From NCBI RefSeq assembly GCF_002733955.1, contig NZ_NVXQ01000009.1, positions 143,348 through 207,347 on the forward strand: a stretch of DNA of 64,000 nucleotides. The letters run 5' to 3'. Every line of letters starts with the position of its first letter. Position 1 is the stretch's first letter. A program made the position numbers and the translations under genes. Below are positions 50,611 to 59,972 of the stretch, in pieces. This stretch comes from Hoeflea sp. (GTDB lineage Bacteria; Pseudomonadota; Alphaproteobacteria; Rhizobiales; Rhizobiaceae). A model generated the notes under the pieces. It worked only from the letters and a program-made list of their open reading frames with translations, was not told the DNA's origin and searched no databases.

Positions 50611-51927
50611 ATGATGAAATCACGGATAGGCGGCCTGTTGGCTGCAACCACGCTGGCGGTCGGCATGGCCGGGCCGGCAGCCGCTGCAGACGACACGTTC
50701 AAGATTGGCGTGATCACGTTCCTGTCGGGACAGGCGGCGGAAAGTTTTGGCGTGCCGGCCTGGAATGGCGGCAAGCTTCTGGTCGACATGCTCAACGAAG
50801 GCGGCAAACTGCCCGCGCCCTATGACAAGATGGGCTTCGGCGGCATGAAGATCGAGGCCGTCATTGTCGACGAAGCCGGCGGCGCCACCAAGCAGGTTCA
50901 GGAATTCCGCAACCTTGTTCAGCGTGAAGAGGTCGACGCGGTCGTGGGTTATGTCTCGTCGGGCGACTGCCTGGCCGTTCCGCCGGTGGCTGACGAGCTC
51001 AAGGCCTTCACCATCCTTTATGACTGCGGCACGCCGCGTGTGTTCGAGGATGGCAGCTACGAATATGTATTCCGCACCGCGGCGCACGCCACGATGGATA
51101 ATGTCAGCCTTGCGCGCTACCTCAAATCCCGCGATTTCGATGTCCCGAGCTTTGCCGGTCTCAACCAGGACTATGCCTGGGGGCAGGACAGCTGGGCCGA
51201 TTTTACCGGCGCGATGAAGCAGCTCTATCCCGATGCCGAGGTCAAGACCGCGCTGTTCCCGAAATTTGGCGCCGGCCAGTATGGCACCGAGATCTCGGCG
51301 CTGCTGCGTGAAAAGCCGGCACTGGTCCACTCGTCCAACTGGGGTGGCGATCTGCAGGGCTTCCTGATCCAGGCCACGGCGCGCGGCCTGCACAAGCGGG
51401 CGCAATTGGCGCTGGCGGCGGGCGATCACGTCATTCCGCAGCTTCAGGACAAGATGCCGGACGGCATTTTCCTTGGCGCACGTGGCGTCAACGGTCTGGC
51501 CGCTTACGCCCGTGGTGGTGAGCTCAAGCAGCTGACCGACACGATGTGGGATGCTTACGAGGCGGAATACAACACCTTCCCGGTACAGGCTCCGTTCCGC
51601 ATGTGGCAGGCCCTGTTCGGTCTGAAGACTGCGGTCGAGAAAGCGATGGCCGACAATGGCGGCACCAAGCCGACCAGCGAGGAACTTGCAGCCGCGATGA
51701 AGGGTCTCTCGTGGGATGCGCCCTCGGGCCGCATCGAGATGGCGCTTGCGGATGGGCATCAGGCGATCCAGCCCAACGCCATCGGCACCACCAAGTGGAA
51801 TGCCGATACCGGCAAGATGGAACTGGTTGACGTCGAGTATTACGATGCCCGCTGCGTCAATCCGCCCGAAGGCATGAAGTCTCAGGACTGGCTGGCGCAG
51901 GGTTTCCCCGGCGCTGAATGTGACTGA
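50611..51927 (+). CDS. ABC transporter substrate-binding protein (branched-chain amino acid/amide type)
   Basis: MMKSRIGGLLAATTLAVGMAGPAAAADDTFKIGVITFLSGQAAESFGVPAWNGGKLLVDMLNEGG. Confidence 0.9.
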   Translation: MMKSRIGGLLAATTLAVGMAGPAAAADDTFKIGVITFLSGQAAESFGVPAWNGGKLLVDMLNEGGKLPAPYDKMGFGGMKIEAVIVDEAGGATKQVQEFRNLVQREEVDAVVGYVSSGDCLAVPPVADELKAFTILYDCGTPRVFEDGSYEYVFRTAAHATMDNVSLARYLKSRDFDVPSFAGLNQDYAWGQDSWADFTGAMKQLYPDAEVKTALFPKFGAGQYGTEISALLREKPALVHSSNWGGDLQGFLIQATARGLHKRAQLALAAGDHVIPQLQDKMPDGIFLGARGVNGLAAYARGGELKQLTDTMWDAYEAEYNTFPVQAPFRMWQALFGLKTAVEKAMADNGGTKPTSEELAAAMKGLSWDAPSGRIEMALADGHQAIQPNAIGTTKWNADTGKMELVDVEYYDARCVNPPEGMKSQDWLAQGFPGAECD

Positions 51928-51946
51928 CACCTGAAATCCGAACAGA

Positions 51947-51968
51947 CCCGTCGCAGGCATGCGACGGG
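51947..51968 (+). promoter_or_regulatory. Intercistronic hairpin between substrate-binding protein and permease genes
   Basis: CCCGTCGCA-GGCA-TGCGACGGG, 9-bp perfect arms, followed by ATCGCTTTTC. Confidence 0.65.
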
Positions 51969-52005
51969 ATCGCTTTTCATGTACACGTGCTCGGACCCCT
52001 GACCC

Positions 52006-52908
52006 ATGGATCTTGCGGCAACCATCCTTGTTGATGGCCTCATCTATGCCGGCTGGCTGTTTATCGTCTCCGTCGGCCTGACGCTCGTCTTTGGCGTGCT
52101 CAATATTCTCAATATCGCGCATGGCAGTCTCTACGCCATCGGCGCCTATGCGTCCGCCTCGATGGTGGGGGCCTATTTCGCGCTCGGCGGCGAGGCGTTC
52201 CCCTATGGCAGCTACGTCGCGATGATCCTCGCGGCCCTGCTGGTCGCGCTGGTGCTTGGCCCGCTTCTGGAGCGCGGCCTGCTGAGATTCTTCTACGGCC
52301 GCGACGAAGTACTCAATGTGCTGGTGACCTACGCCGTGTTCCTCATTCTCGAGGACGTGATGAAGCTGATCTGGGGCGTCAATCCCTATTTCGTCTACGA
52401 GCCCTACACGCTGCTCGGCGATGTCGAGATCGGTCCGCTCTTTTATGTCGGCTACGATTTCGCGGTGATCGCGGCGGCCATCGTGGTTGGCCTCGCCGTC
52501 TGGCTGACGCTCAACAAGACCCGGGTCGGCAAGGTCGTGCTCGCCGTCATCCACGACTCCGAGATGAGCCAGACCATGGGCGTCAATGTCCAGCGCATCT
52601 ATCTCGGCGCCTTCATGGCCGGCACGTTTCTGGCAGCCCTTGGTGGCGCGCTGACAGCACCGATGATCTCGGTGACGCCGGGGCTGGGTGTCAATGTCAT
52701 CATCGTCGCCTTCGCCGTGGTCATCATCGGCGGGCTCGGCTCCGTTCCGGGTGCAGCCATCGGCGCGCTGATGGTCGGCATCAGCCGCGCGGCCTCGGTT
52801 CACCTGATGCCGGAAGCCGAGCTCTTCATCATCTATTTCGTCATGGCAATCGTGCTGCTGTTCCGGCCCGAAGGGCTGTTTGCGAAAACCCAGGCGAGGA
52901 AAATCTGA
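52006..52908 (+). CDS. Branched-chain-type ABC transporter permease (LivH-like)
   Basis: 300 aa; SVGLTLVFGVLNILNIAHGSLYAIGAYASAS, IGGLGSVPGAAIGALMVG. Confidence 0.92.
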   Translation: MDLAATILVDGLIYAGWLFIVSVGLTLVFGVLNILNIAHGSLYAIGAYASASMVGAYFALGGEAFPYGSYVAMILAALLVALVLGPLLERGLLRFFYGRDEVLNVLVTYAVFLILEDVMKLIWGVNPYFVYEPYTLLGDVEIGPLFYVGYDFAVIAAAIVVGLAVWLTLNKTRVGKVVLAVIHDSEMSQTMGVNVQRIYLGAFMAGTFLAALGGALTAPMISVTPGLGVNVIIVAFAVVIIGGLGSVPGAAIGALMVGISRAASVHLMPEAELFIIYFVMAIVLLFRPEGLFAKTQARKI

Positions 52909-53846
52909 TGCGTTTCAACCTTCTCCTCGCCGCCGTCATCGCCTTTGTCGTACTCGCTGCCGGATCGGTGATCCTGCCGGACTGGGCCATGTTCCTGTTT
53001 GCCATGGCGCTGGCCAAGGGGCTGGTGTGCCTCGGCATTGTCGGCATGATGCGCGGCGGCGTGGTCTCGTTCGGGCAGGGGCTCTACTACTGCCTTGGCG
53101 CCTACACAGCGACGCTTGTCGCCAACAATCTTGGCGTCTCCGACATCTTCCTGCTCACCTTGCTGAGCTCCGCGGTCTGCCTTCTGGTCGGCATGGCCTT
53201 CGGGCCGCTGCTCTCGAGCTACCGCGGCATCTTCTTCGCCATGCTGTCGCTGGCGCTGTCGATGGTGCTCTATGGCTCGCTGTCGAAGATGAGCTTCATC
53301 GGCGGCACTGACGGGCTCAACATCGCAGCCCCCACCTTCCTCGGCTGGGCGCCGGAGGGCCGGCCCTTGCAGATGGCGCTCTACATCTACGTGGTGGCGA
53401 TCGTGGTGATCGCCGGCGTGCTGATGCGCATCTATTTTGACAGCGAGCGCGGGCTGCTCACACTCGCCACCCGCGACAACGAACTCCGGGTCGAGTATCT
53501 CGGCGCCTCGGTCCGCAATGTCATGACCTACAACTACGTCTTTGGCGCGGTGCTGGGTGGCATTGGCGGCACCATCGCCGCACTTGCTCTGGGCCATGTC
53601 GATCCGGAATTTGCCTTCTGGACGACCTCGGGCGAATTCGTCTTCGTGGCCATTCTCGCAGGCTCGCTGTCGGTGCCCTCGGTCTTCGTCGCGGCGATCA
53701 TTCTCGAACTGGTGCGCTCGTTCTCAAATCTCTATTTCCCCAACACCTGGCAGCTGGCGCTCGGCATCTTCCTGCTGGCCGTCATCGTCGTTCTACCGAA
53801 AGGGCTGGGCTCGCTGGTCAGCCGCCGGAAAGGAAGCCCGGCATGA
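52908..53846 (+). CDS. Branched-chain-type ABC transporter permease (LivM-like)
   Basis: 312 aa; MRGGVVSFGQGLYYCLGAYTATLVANNLG, GVLGGIGG-type region. Confidence 0.92.
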   Translation: MRFNLLLAAVIAFVVLAAGSVILPDWAMFLFAMALAKGLVCLGIVGMMRGGVVSFGQGLYYCLGAYTATLVANNLGVSDIFLLTLLSSAVCLLVGMAFGPLLSSYRGIFFAMLSLALSMVLYGSLSKMSFIGGTDGLNIAAPTFLGWAPEGRPLQMALYIYVVAIVVIAGVLMRIYFDSERGLLTLATRDNELRVEYLGASVRNVMTYNYVFGAVLGGIGGTIAALALGHVDPEFAFWTTSGEFVFVAILAGSLSVPSVFVAAIILELVRSFSNLYFPNTWQLALGIFLLAVIVVLPKGLGSLVSRRKGSPA

Positions 53847-54595
53847 ACAAGGCAGTGCTAGAAGTCCGCGACCTTCAGAAAACCTTCGGCGCTGTCACTG
53901 CGGCGCAGGACATCTCGGTCACCGTGCCCGAAGGCGCGGTCTATTCGCTGATCGGCTCGAACGGCGCCGGCAAGACGACCTTCGTCAACATGGTGACCGG
54001 CTACATCAAGCCCGATTCCGGCCTGATCAATTTCGGCAACCGCAACATTGCCGGCATGGCCCCGCGCCAGATCACCCGACTGGGCATTCACCGCTCGTTC
54101 CAGATTGCCCAGCTCTGCGCCGAGCTGACAGTCGAGGAAAACATGCTGGTGGCCGATGCGATCCACGGCCACCCGGGCCCTTCGTTTCTGCGCAGGGCCC
54201 ACAATGCCGAGGCGCGCGAGCGTGCGCTGGCGACGCTTGAGCGCTTCCACATCGCCGAACACCGCGACAGGCTGGTGCCCGAGCTTTCCGGCGGGGTCAA
54301 GAAGTTGCTCGACATTGCCATGGCCATGGCCGGCGAGACGCAGATCATGATGCTCGACGAGCCCACTTCCGGGGTAGCGGCCGACGAGAAGTTCCCGATC
54401 ATGGATCTCGTCATGGACGCGCTGCGCTCGGCCGGTGTCACGGTGATTTTCGTGGAACACGACATGGACATCGTCACCCGCTATTCCGAACGCGTGCTGG
54501 CCTTTTACGATGGCCGCATCATTGCCGATGATGCGCCCGGCGAGGTGTTGTCCGATCCCGAAGTGCAACGATACGTGACGGGGGCGCCGGCATGA
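53843..54595 (+). CDS. ABC transporter ATP-binding protein (LivG-like)
   Basis: Walker A GSNGAGKTT, ELSGGVKKLLDIAMAMAGETQIMMLDEPTSGV. Confidence 0.93.
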   Translation: MNKAVLEVRDLQKTFGAVTAAQDISVTVPEGAVYSLIGSNGAGKTTFVNMVTGYIKPDSGLINFGNRNIAGMAPRQITRLGIHRSFQIAQLCAELTVEENMLVADAIHGHPGPSFLRRAHNAEARERALATLERFHIAEHRDRLVPELSGGVKKLLDIAMAMAGETQIMMLDEPTSGVAADEKFPIMDLVMDALRSAGVTVIFVEHDMDIVTRYSERVLAFYDGRIIADDAPGEVLSDPEVQRYVTGAPA

Positions 54596-55272
54596 GCCTG
54601 AAACTCGAAAATGTCGAAGTCAGCATCCAGGCAGCACCGATCCTGCGTGGCGTCAGCCTCGAGGTCGGCACCGGTGAGCGCATGGGACTGGTCGGCCGCA
54701 ACGGCGCGGGCAAGACCACGTTCATGCGCACCATCACCGGGCTTGCCAGCATGTCGTCCGGCAAGGTGTTCTGGCATGGCGATGACATCACCGCGATGCC
54801 GCCGCGGGACCGCGCCCGGCTCGGTTTCGGCTACATGCCCGAAGACCGCCGCCTGGTTCCGGATCTGACGGTCGAAGAAAACATGCTGCTCCCGGCCTGG
54901 GTCAATGACGATATCGATGGCGCGAAGGGCCTTGAATTCGTCTACGACCTGATGCCGGAACTGACCAAGATGGCGTCGCGCAAGGCGCTGCTCCTGTCGG
55001 GTGGGCAGCAGAAGATGGTCGCCCTTGGCCGCGCCCTGATCGCCGGCCGCAAGCTGTTGCTGCTCGACGAGCCGTTCGAGGGCGTGGCACCGGCGCTGGC
55101 CAAGCGGATTTCCGAGGTCATCACCTCGCTCAAGGGCGAGGGCCTGTCCGTGCTCATCGCGCAGTCCGAACTCAGCCACTCGCTCGATCTGCTGCAGCGT
55201 GAGAGCGTGATCGAACGCGGCGAGATTATCCGGGTGAACGTCATTGATGCGACGCTGGCGGAGGGGTTATGA
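54592..55272 (+). CDS. ABC transporter ATP-binding protein (LivF-like)
   Basis: Walker A GRNGAGKTT, LLSGGQQKMVALGRALIAGRKLLLLDEPFEGVAP. Confidence 0.93.
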   Translation: MSLKLENVEVSIQAAPILRGVSLEVGTGERMGLVGRNGAGKTTFMRTITGLASMSSGKVFWHGDDITAMPPRDRARLGFGYMPEDRRLVPDLTVEENMLLPAWVNDDIDGAKGLEFVYDLMPELTKMASRKALLLSGGQQKMVALGRALIAGRKLLLLDEPFEGVAPALAKRISEVITSLKGEGLSVLIAQSELSHSLDLLQRESVIERGEIIRVNVIDATLAEGL

Positions 55273-55343
55273 GAGCCCGTCGCCCATACCTGCCTGCAGC
55301 AGGGTCCTGCTTCCAAGCGCAGGATTTGAAGAGATAATTCCCC

Positions 55344-56108
55344 ATGCCGCTCAAACCCAAACAGCTTCGTGTCCAGCATGCCTATGAACAGGTGTCGACC
55401 GAAATCGAAGCCCAGATTCTCAACGCCTCGCTCAAGCCCGGCGACCGGCTTCCGGGCGAGGTCGAGATGGCCAGCATGTTCAACGTCAACCGCTCCACCG
55501 TGCGCGAGGGCATCCGGCGGCTTGAAAGCGAGGGCTTCGTGCGCCGGATTTCGCCGCGCAAGCTCGTGGTCTCGATCCCGCGCATGGCCGAGCTGTCCTC
55601 GCGGCAGACCCGCGCCCTGAGCATGCTCGACGTCACCTTCGAAGAGCTGTGGAATGTCGCCATCGCCACCGAGCCGCTGGCGGCTGAGCTAGCCGCCAAA
55701 CACGCCGATGCCGAGGATCTGGCGGCATTGGACGAGATCCACCGGGCGCTGGTGGCCGCGGAAGGCCAGGGCCAGGCGACGGTGGAAATCGACACCGCCT
55801 TTCATTCCCGTGTGGCGGCTGCAAGCAAGAACCGGGTTCTGCAGCTGGCGCGCGAGCCGATCGGGTTCTTGCTCTACAGCGGCGTCGACGTGCTGATCCC
55901 CAAGCTGCCGCAAGCCATGTCACGCCAGCTTGTCGCTCATCACCACATCATCAAGGCGATACGGGGCAGGGACGCTGACACCGCCAGGCTGTGGATGACC
56001 CGGCACATTGATGATTTCATGCGCGGTTACCTGCATGCAGGCCTGCCGATTGACGAGCCGATCACAAGTCCGACCGGTCGGTTGGCCGGATTGAGCCAGC
56101 CGTCGTGA
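55344..56108 (+). CDS. GntR-family transcriptional regulator with FCD domain
   Basis: GDRLPGEVEMASMFNVNRSTVREGIRRLESEGFVRRISPRKLVVS wHTH, helical C-terminal FCD-like domain. Confidence 0.9.
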   Translation: MPLKPKQLRVQHAYEQVSTEIEAQILNASLKPGDRLPGEVEMASMFNVNRSTVREGIRRLESEGFVRRISPRKLVVSIPRMAELSSRQTRALSMLDVTFEELWNVAIATEPLAAELAAKHADAEDLAALDEIHRALVAAEGQGQATVEIDTAFHSRVAAASKNRVLQLAREPIGFLLYSGVDVLIPKLPQAMSRQLVAHHHIIKAIRGRDADTARLWMTRHIDDFMRGYLHAGLPIDEPITSPTGRLAGLSQPS

Positions 56109-56175
56109 CGGGTCAAAACAGAAACAGGGTTTGCCGCCGGCCAGTCGGCAAACCGGATTGGGACGAGGACCGCAG

Positions 56176-57768
56176 ATGACGACGCAGCTGGCATTGCGCA
56201 GGGAACTTCACTACGGCAATCGCGTGGTCGCGTGCCATGCCGAACGCCCGCCCAATGTCCATGCAATGCTGGCCGAGGCCGTCGCCCGCTATCCGCACAG
56301 GGAAGCCCTGATCTGCGAGGAGGTCCGTTGGACCTATACCCGCCTGGATGAGGAGGTGGGGCGCGTCGCCGCAGGACTTGCGGCCCTCGGCGTGGGGCAG
56401 GGCGACAGGGTGGCCCTGCTTCTGGGCAATGGTGTGCCTTTCGTGGTGCTGACCTATGCCGCGGCCCGGCTCGGTGCCGTGACGGTCCCGCTGAGCATTC
56501 GCGACCAGATGCCGGGCATCCGCCATGCGCTGGTCAATTCCGAGGCCATCGCGCTTGTCGTCGAGGCGGAGTTTGCCGGCCTTGTTCCGCCGCCGGACGA
56601 AACGCCGAGCCTTGCTGCCCGAATCGCCGTGGGCATGGCACCCGGCTACCGCGACTATGACATGCTGCGTGAGGCCGGGACGCTTGTGGAGGCCGCCGAT
56701 GTGGGCGAGGAGGAGGTTGCGACCATCCTCTACACATCAGGCACCACCGGGGTCCCCAAGGGCGCGATGCTGACCGGTCTCGGGATCGTTCATTCTTCCA
56801 TGAATTTCGTGCAGACGATGGACCTTGGCCCGGGCGACAAGACCATCGTGGTCGTGCCCATGAGCCATGTCACCGGGCTGGTGGCTGGCATCCACACGCT
56901 GATCTGCGCCGGGGGCAGCATCGTCACCATGCGAGAGTTCAAGGCTGAGCGTTTTCTCGACTGTGCCGCGCGCGAGGCCATGACCTGTTCGCTGATGGTT
57001 CCGGCCATGTACAATCTGTGCCTGCATCAGGCCGATCTGAGCGACTACGATCTCTCCTCTTGGCGGGTGGGTGGCTATGGCGGCGCGCCAATGCCGGCTG
57101 CGACCATTGAACGGCTGGCGGACGCGCTGCCGGGCCTGGGGTTGATGAACGCCTATGGCGCAACGGAAGTGACGTCTCCGGCCACCGTCATGCCGGCCGA
57201 CCAGACAGCGGCTCGGCGCTTGTCTGTTGGGCTGCCGGTTCCGGGGGCGGAGATTTGCGTCGTGGACGAGGCAGGCCGCGAAGTGCCGGCCGGCGAAAAT
57301 GGTGAATTGTGGATCCGGGGCGCGATGGTGGTTCCCGGCTACTGGCGCAACCCGGAAGCCGATGCGCGAGAATTCTCGGCAGGCTTCTGGAAATCCGGCG
57401 ATATCGGTGCAATCGACGCCGACGGCTTTGTCCATGTCCACGACCGCAAGAAGGATATGATCAACCGCGGCGGCTACAAGGTCTTCACCGCCCAGGTCGA
57501 AAGCGTGTTGACCGCCTGTCACGGCGTGATCGAGGCCGCAGTGATCGCCAAGCCCTGTCCGATCCTGGGCGAGCGCGTGCATGCCGTGCTCTCCATCGAA
57601 CTCGGCAGCGTCACCGAGCTTGAGGTGTCGCAACGCTGCGCGGCCCGGCTCGCCGATTACCAGTGCCCCGAAACCTATACATTTTACGACGAGCCATTGC
57701 CGCGCAATGCCAATGGCAAGGTTCTCAAGCGCCAGATCCGGCAGCAGCTCGGGTTTCTGGATCCATGA
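56176..57768 (+). CDS. Class I adenylate-forming enzyme / acyl-CoA ligase
   Basis: ILYTSGTTGVPKGAMLTG, NAYGATEVTSPATVMP, DGFVHVHDRKKDMINRGGYKVFTAQVE. Confidence 0.92.
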   Translation: MTTQLALRRELHYGNRVVACHAERPPNVHAMLAEAVARYPHREALICEEVRWTYTRLDEEVGRVAAGLAALGVGQGDRVALLLGNGVPFVVLTYAAARLGAVTVPLSIRDQMPGIRHALVNSEAIALVVEAEFAGLVPPPDETPSLAARIAVGMAPGYRDYDMLREAGTLVEAADVGEEEVATILYTSGTTGVPKGAMLTGLGIVHSSMNFVQTMDLGPGDKTIVVVPMSHVTGLVAGIHTLICAGGSIVTMREFKAERFLDCAAREAMTCSLMVPAMYNLCLHQADLSDYDLSSWRVGGYGGAPMPAATIERLADALPGLGLMNAYGATEVTSPATVMPADQTAARRLSVGLPVPGAEICVVDEAGREVPAGENGELWIRGAMVVPGYWRNPEADAREFSAGFWKSGDIGAIDADGFVHVHDRKKDMINRGGYKVFTAQVESVLTACHGVIEAAVIAKPCPILGERVHAVLSIELGSVTELEVSQRCAARLADYQCPETYTFYDEPLPRNANGKVLKRQIRQQLGFLDP

Positions 57769-57864
57769 TGTTCACGCAGCGCCGCCAGGGGCGGCAGCTG
57801 ATCACTTTCAGATACGCCACCGGACAGAAGACCGGCGGATAGCCACAAGCAAGGACGAACCACC

Positions 57865-59055
57865 ATGAACAAGCTGCTGCAAAGAACCGGTGTGTCAGCC
57901 CGGGCACTGGAGATCGCAGATCGGGTTGAACAGTTCGTCCGCGAGAAAGTCGTCCCCTTTGAACGCGATCCGCGTCTGGGCTTCCATGGTCCGACCGAGG
58001 ACCTCGCCGATGAGCTCAAAGACCTGGCCCGCGCAGCCGGCGTGATGACCCCGCATATCCTCGATGATGGCGATCATCTGACCCAGCGCGAAACCGCCTC
58101 CGTGCTGATCCGCTCCGGTCTGTCGATCCTCGGGCCGCTGGCCTGCCACACCTGTGCTCCGGACGAAGGCAACATCTATCTTCTGGGCAAGGTCGCCTCG
58201 CCGGAGCTCAAGCAGCGTTTCCTGACCCGGATGGTCGATGGCTCGATGCGCACGGCGTTTTTCATGACCGAGCCGGCAGAGGATGGCGGCGCAGGCTCCG
58301 ACCCCTCTATGATGCAGACCACCTGCAGGATGGATGGCAACCACTGGGTGATCAACGGCCGCAAAGCCTTCATCACCGGCGCCGAGGGCGCCGGCATGGG
58401 CATCATCATGGCCAGATCCGACGATGGCGCTTGCATGTTCCTGGTCGATCTGCCCAACCCGGCGATCCGCATCGAACGGGTGCTCGACACCATCGACAAT
58501 TCGATGCCCGGCGGCCATGCCGTCATCACCATCGACAATCTGCGCGTCCCCGCCGACCAGATGCTGGGCGAATCGGGCGAGGGCTTCAAATATGCCCAGG
58601 TCCGGCTGGCGCCTGCGCGGCTCAGCCATTGCATGCGCTGGCTCGGGGCCTGCGTGCGCGCCAACGAGATTGCCACCGACTATGCCAACCGCCGCTTGGC
58701 CTTTGGCAAACAGCTGGTCGATCACGAAGGCGTCGGCTTCATGCTGGCCGAGAACCTGATGGACCTCAAGCAGGCGGAGCTGATGATCTACTGGTGCGCC
58801 GATGTGCTCGACAGCGGCGCTCAGGGGGGCGCCGAAAGTTCGATGGCCAAGGTGGCGGTCTCCGAGGCGCTGATGCGTGTCGCTGACCGCTGTGTGCAAT
58901 GCATGGGCGGGCAGGGGGTGACGGCCGATTCGATGGTCGAGCAGGTGTTCCGCGAAATCCGCGCCTTCCGCATCTATGACGGGCCGACCGAGGTTCACAA
59001 GTGGAGCCTGGCCAAGAAGATCAAGCGCGACTGGAAGGCGGAAAACGCCAAATGA
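57865..59055 (+). CDS. Acyl-CoA dehydrogenase
   Basis: 396 aa; FFMTEPAEDGGAGSDPSMMQTTCRM, INGRKAFITGAEGAGMGIIMARSD, CMGGQGVTADSMVEQVFREIRAFRIYDGPTEVHKW. Confidence 0.94.
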   Translation: MNKLLQRTGVSARALEIADRVEQFVREKVVPFERDPRLGFHGPTEDLADELKDLARAAGVMTPHILDDGDHLTQRETASVLIRSGLSILGPLACHTCAPDEGNIYLLGKVASPELKQRFLTRMVDGSMRTAFFMTEPAEDGGAGSDPSMMQTTCRMDGNHWVINGRKAFITGAEGAGMGIIMARSDDGACMFLVDLPNPAIRIERVLDTIDNSMPGGHAVITIDNLRVPADQMLGESGEGFKYAQVRLAPARLSHCMRWLGACVRANEIATDYANRRLAFGKQLVDHEGVGFMLAENLMDLKQAELMIYWCADVLDSGAQGGAESSMAKVAVSEALMRVADRCVQCMGGQGVTADSMVEQVFREIRAFRIYDGPTEVHKWSLAKKIKRDWKAENAK

Positions 59056-59864
59056 CCTCCATCGCTGACACCACGGCCTCGCCGCCGGTCCTGCTCGATG
59101 TCACTGCTGGCATTGCCCGCATTACGCTCAACCGACCGGACCGGGGCAATGCCCTCAATCAGCCGATGGCGGATGCGCTGCTGAATGCCGCCCTGCGCGT
59201 TGCCAACGACACCGAAATCCGCTGCGTGATCCTGACCGGGGCGGGCCGGATGTTCTGTGTCGGCGGCGATATCGGCGATTTTGCCGGCAGCAGCGAAGGC
59301 ACCGGCGCGTTCCTTGGCCGCTTGGCCGGGACGCTGCACCAGGCGATGCAACTGCTGGCCAAGATGCCCAAACCGATGATCTGTCTGGTCAATGGCCCTG
59401 CGGCCGGGGCAGGGCTTAGCATGGCGATCAGCGGCGACATCGTGCTGGCCCATCCCTCCGCCCATTTCACCGCCGCCTATCTCGGCATCGGCCTGACGCC
59501 GGACGGCGGCATGACCTGGCTCTTGCCGCGCCTGGTCGGCATGCGGCTGGCGCAAGAGATCATTCTGAGCAACCGGCGCGTCGGCGCTGAAGAGGCGGCC
59601 GCGATTGGCCTGGTGACCCGCGTGGTGGAAGATGACGCGCTGGACACACAAGGCTCCGAACTCGCCACCCGACTGGCATCCGGCGCGGTGGCGGCCATGG
59701 CCGCATCACGCAGGCTGCTGCAGGACAGCTTTGCCTCCGGCCTTGCCAGCCAGATGGACCGGGAGCTGGGGTCCATTGCCGCCGCCGGAGAAGGCGCCGA
59801 AGGCCGCGAAGGCGTCAGCGCCTTTCTGGATCGCCGGCCGCCGGACTTCCCCAATGCATCCTGA
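59052..59864 (+). CDS. Enoyl-CoA hydratase/isomerase family protein
   Basis: ITLNRPDRGNALNQPMADALLNAA, FCVGGDIGDFAG, GPAAGAGLSMAISGDIVLAHPSAHFTAAYLGIGLTPDGGMTWLLPRLVG; ATGA overlap with upstream gene. Confidence 0.93.
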   Translation: MTSIADTTASPPVLLDVTAGIARITLNRPDRGNALNQPMADALLNAALRVANDTEIRCVILTGAGRMFCVGGDIGDFAGSSEGTGAFLGRLAGTLHQAMQLLAKMPKPMICLVNGPAAGAGLSMAISGDIVLAHPSAHFTAAYLGIGLTPDGGMTWLLPRLVGMRLAQEIILSNRRVGAEEAAAIGLVTRVVEDDALDTQGSELATRLASGAVAAMAASRRLLQDSFASGLASQMDRELGSIAAAGEGAEGREGVSAFLDRRPPDFPNAS

Positions 59865-59972
59865 GGCGGGGCTACGGAGACGGACAGCGCCGCATCACCC
59901 GAAGCCGCCAGCTTTCGATCCGCCGCGCCATCAGCGCCGCGCCGCAGTCACCAAATCTCGGGAACAGATCAG

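Noticed and set aside
50620-52803. 727 aa minus-strand ORF antisense to ABC transporter genes
   Set aside because: Covers two clear plus-strand genes and lacks any recognisable motif.
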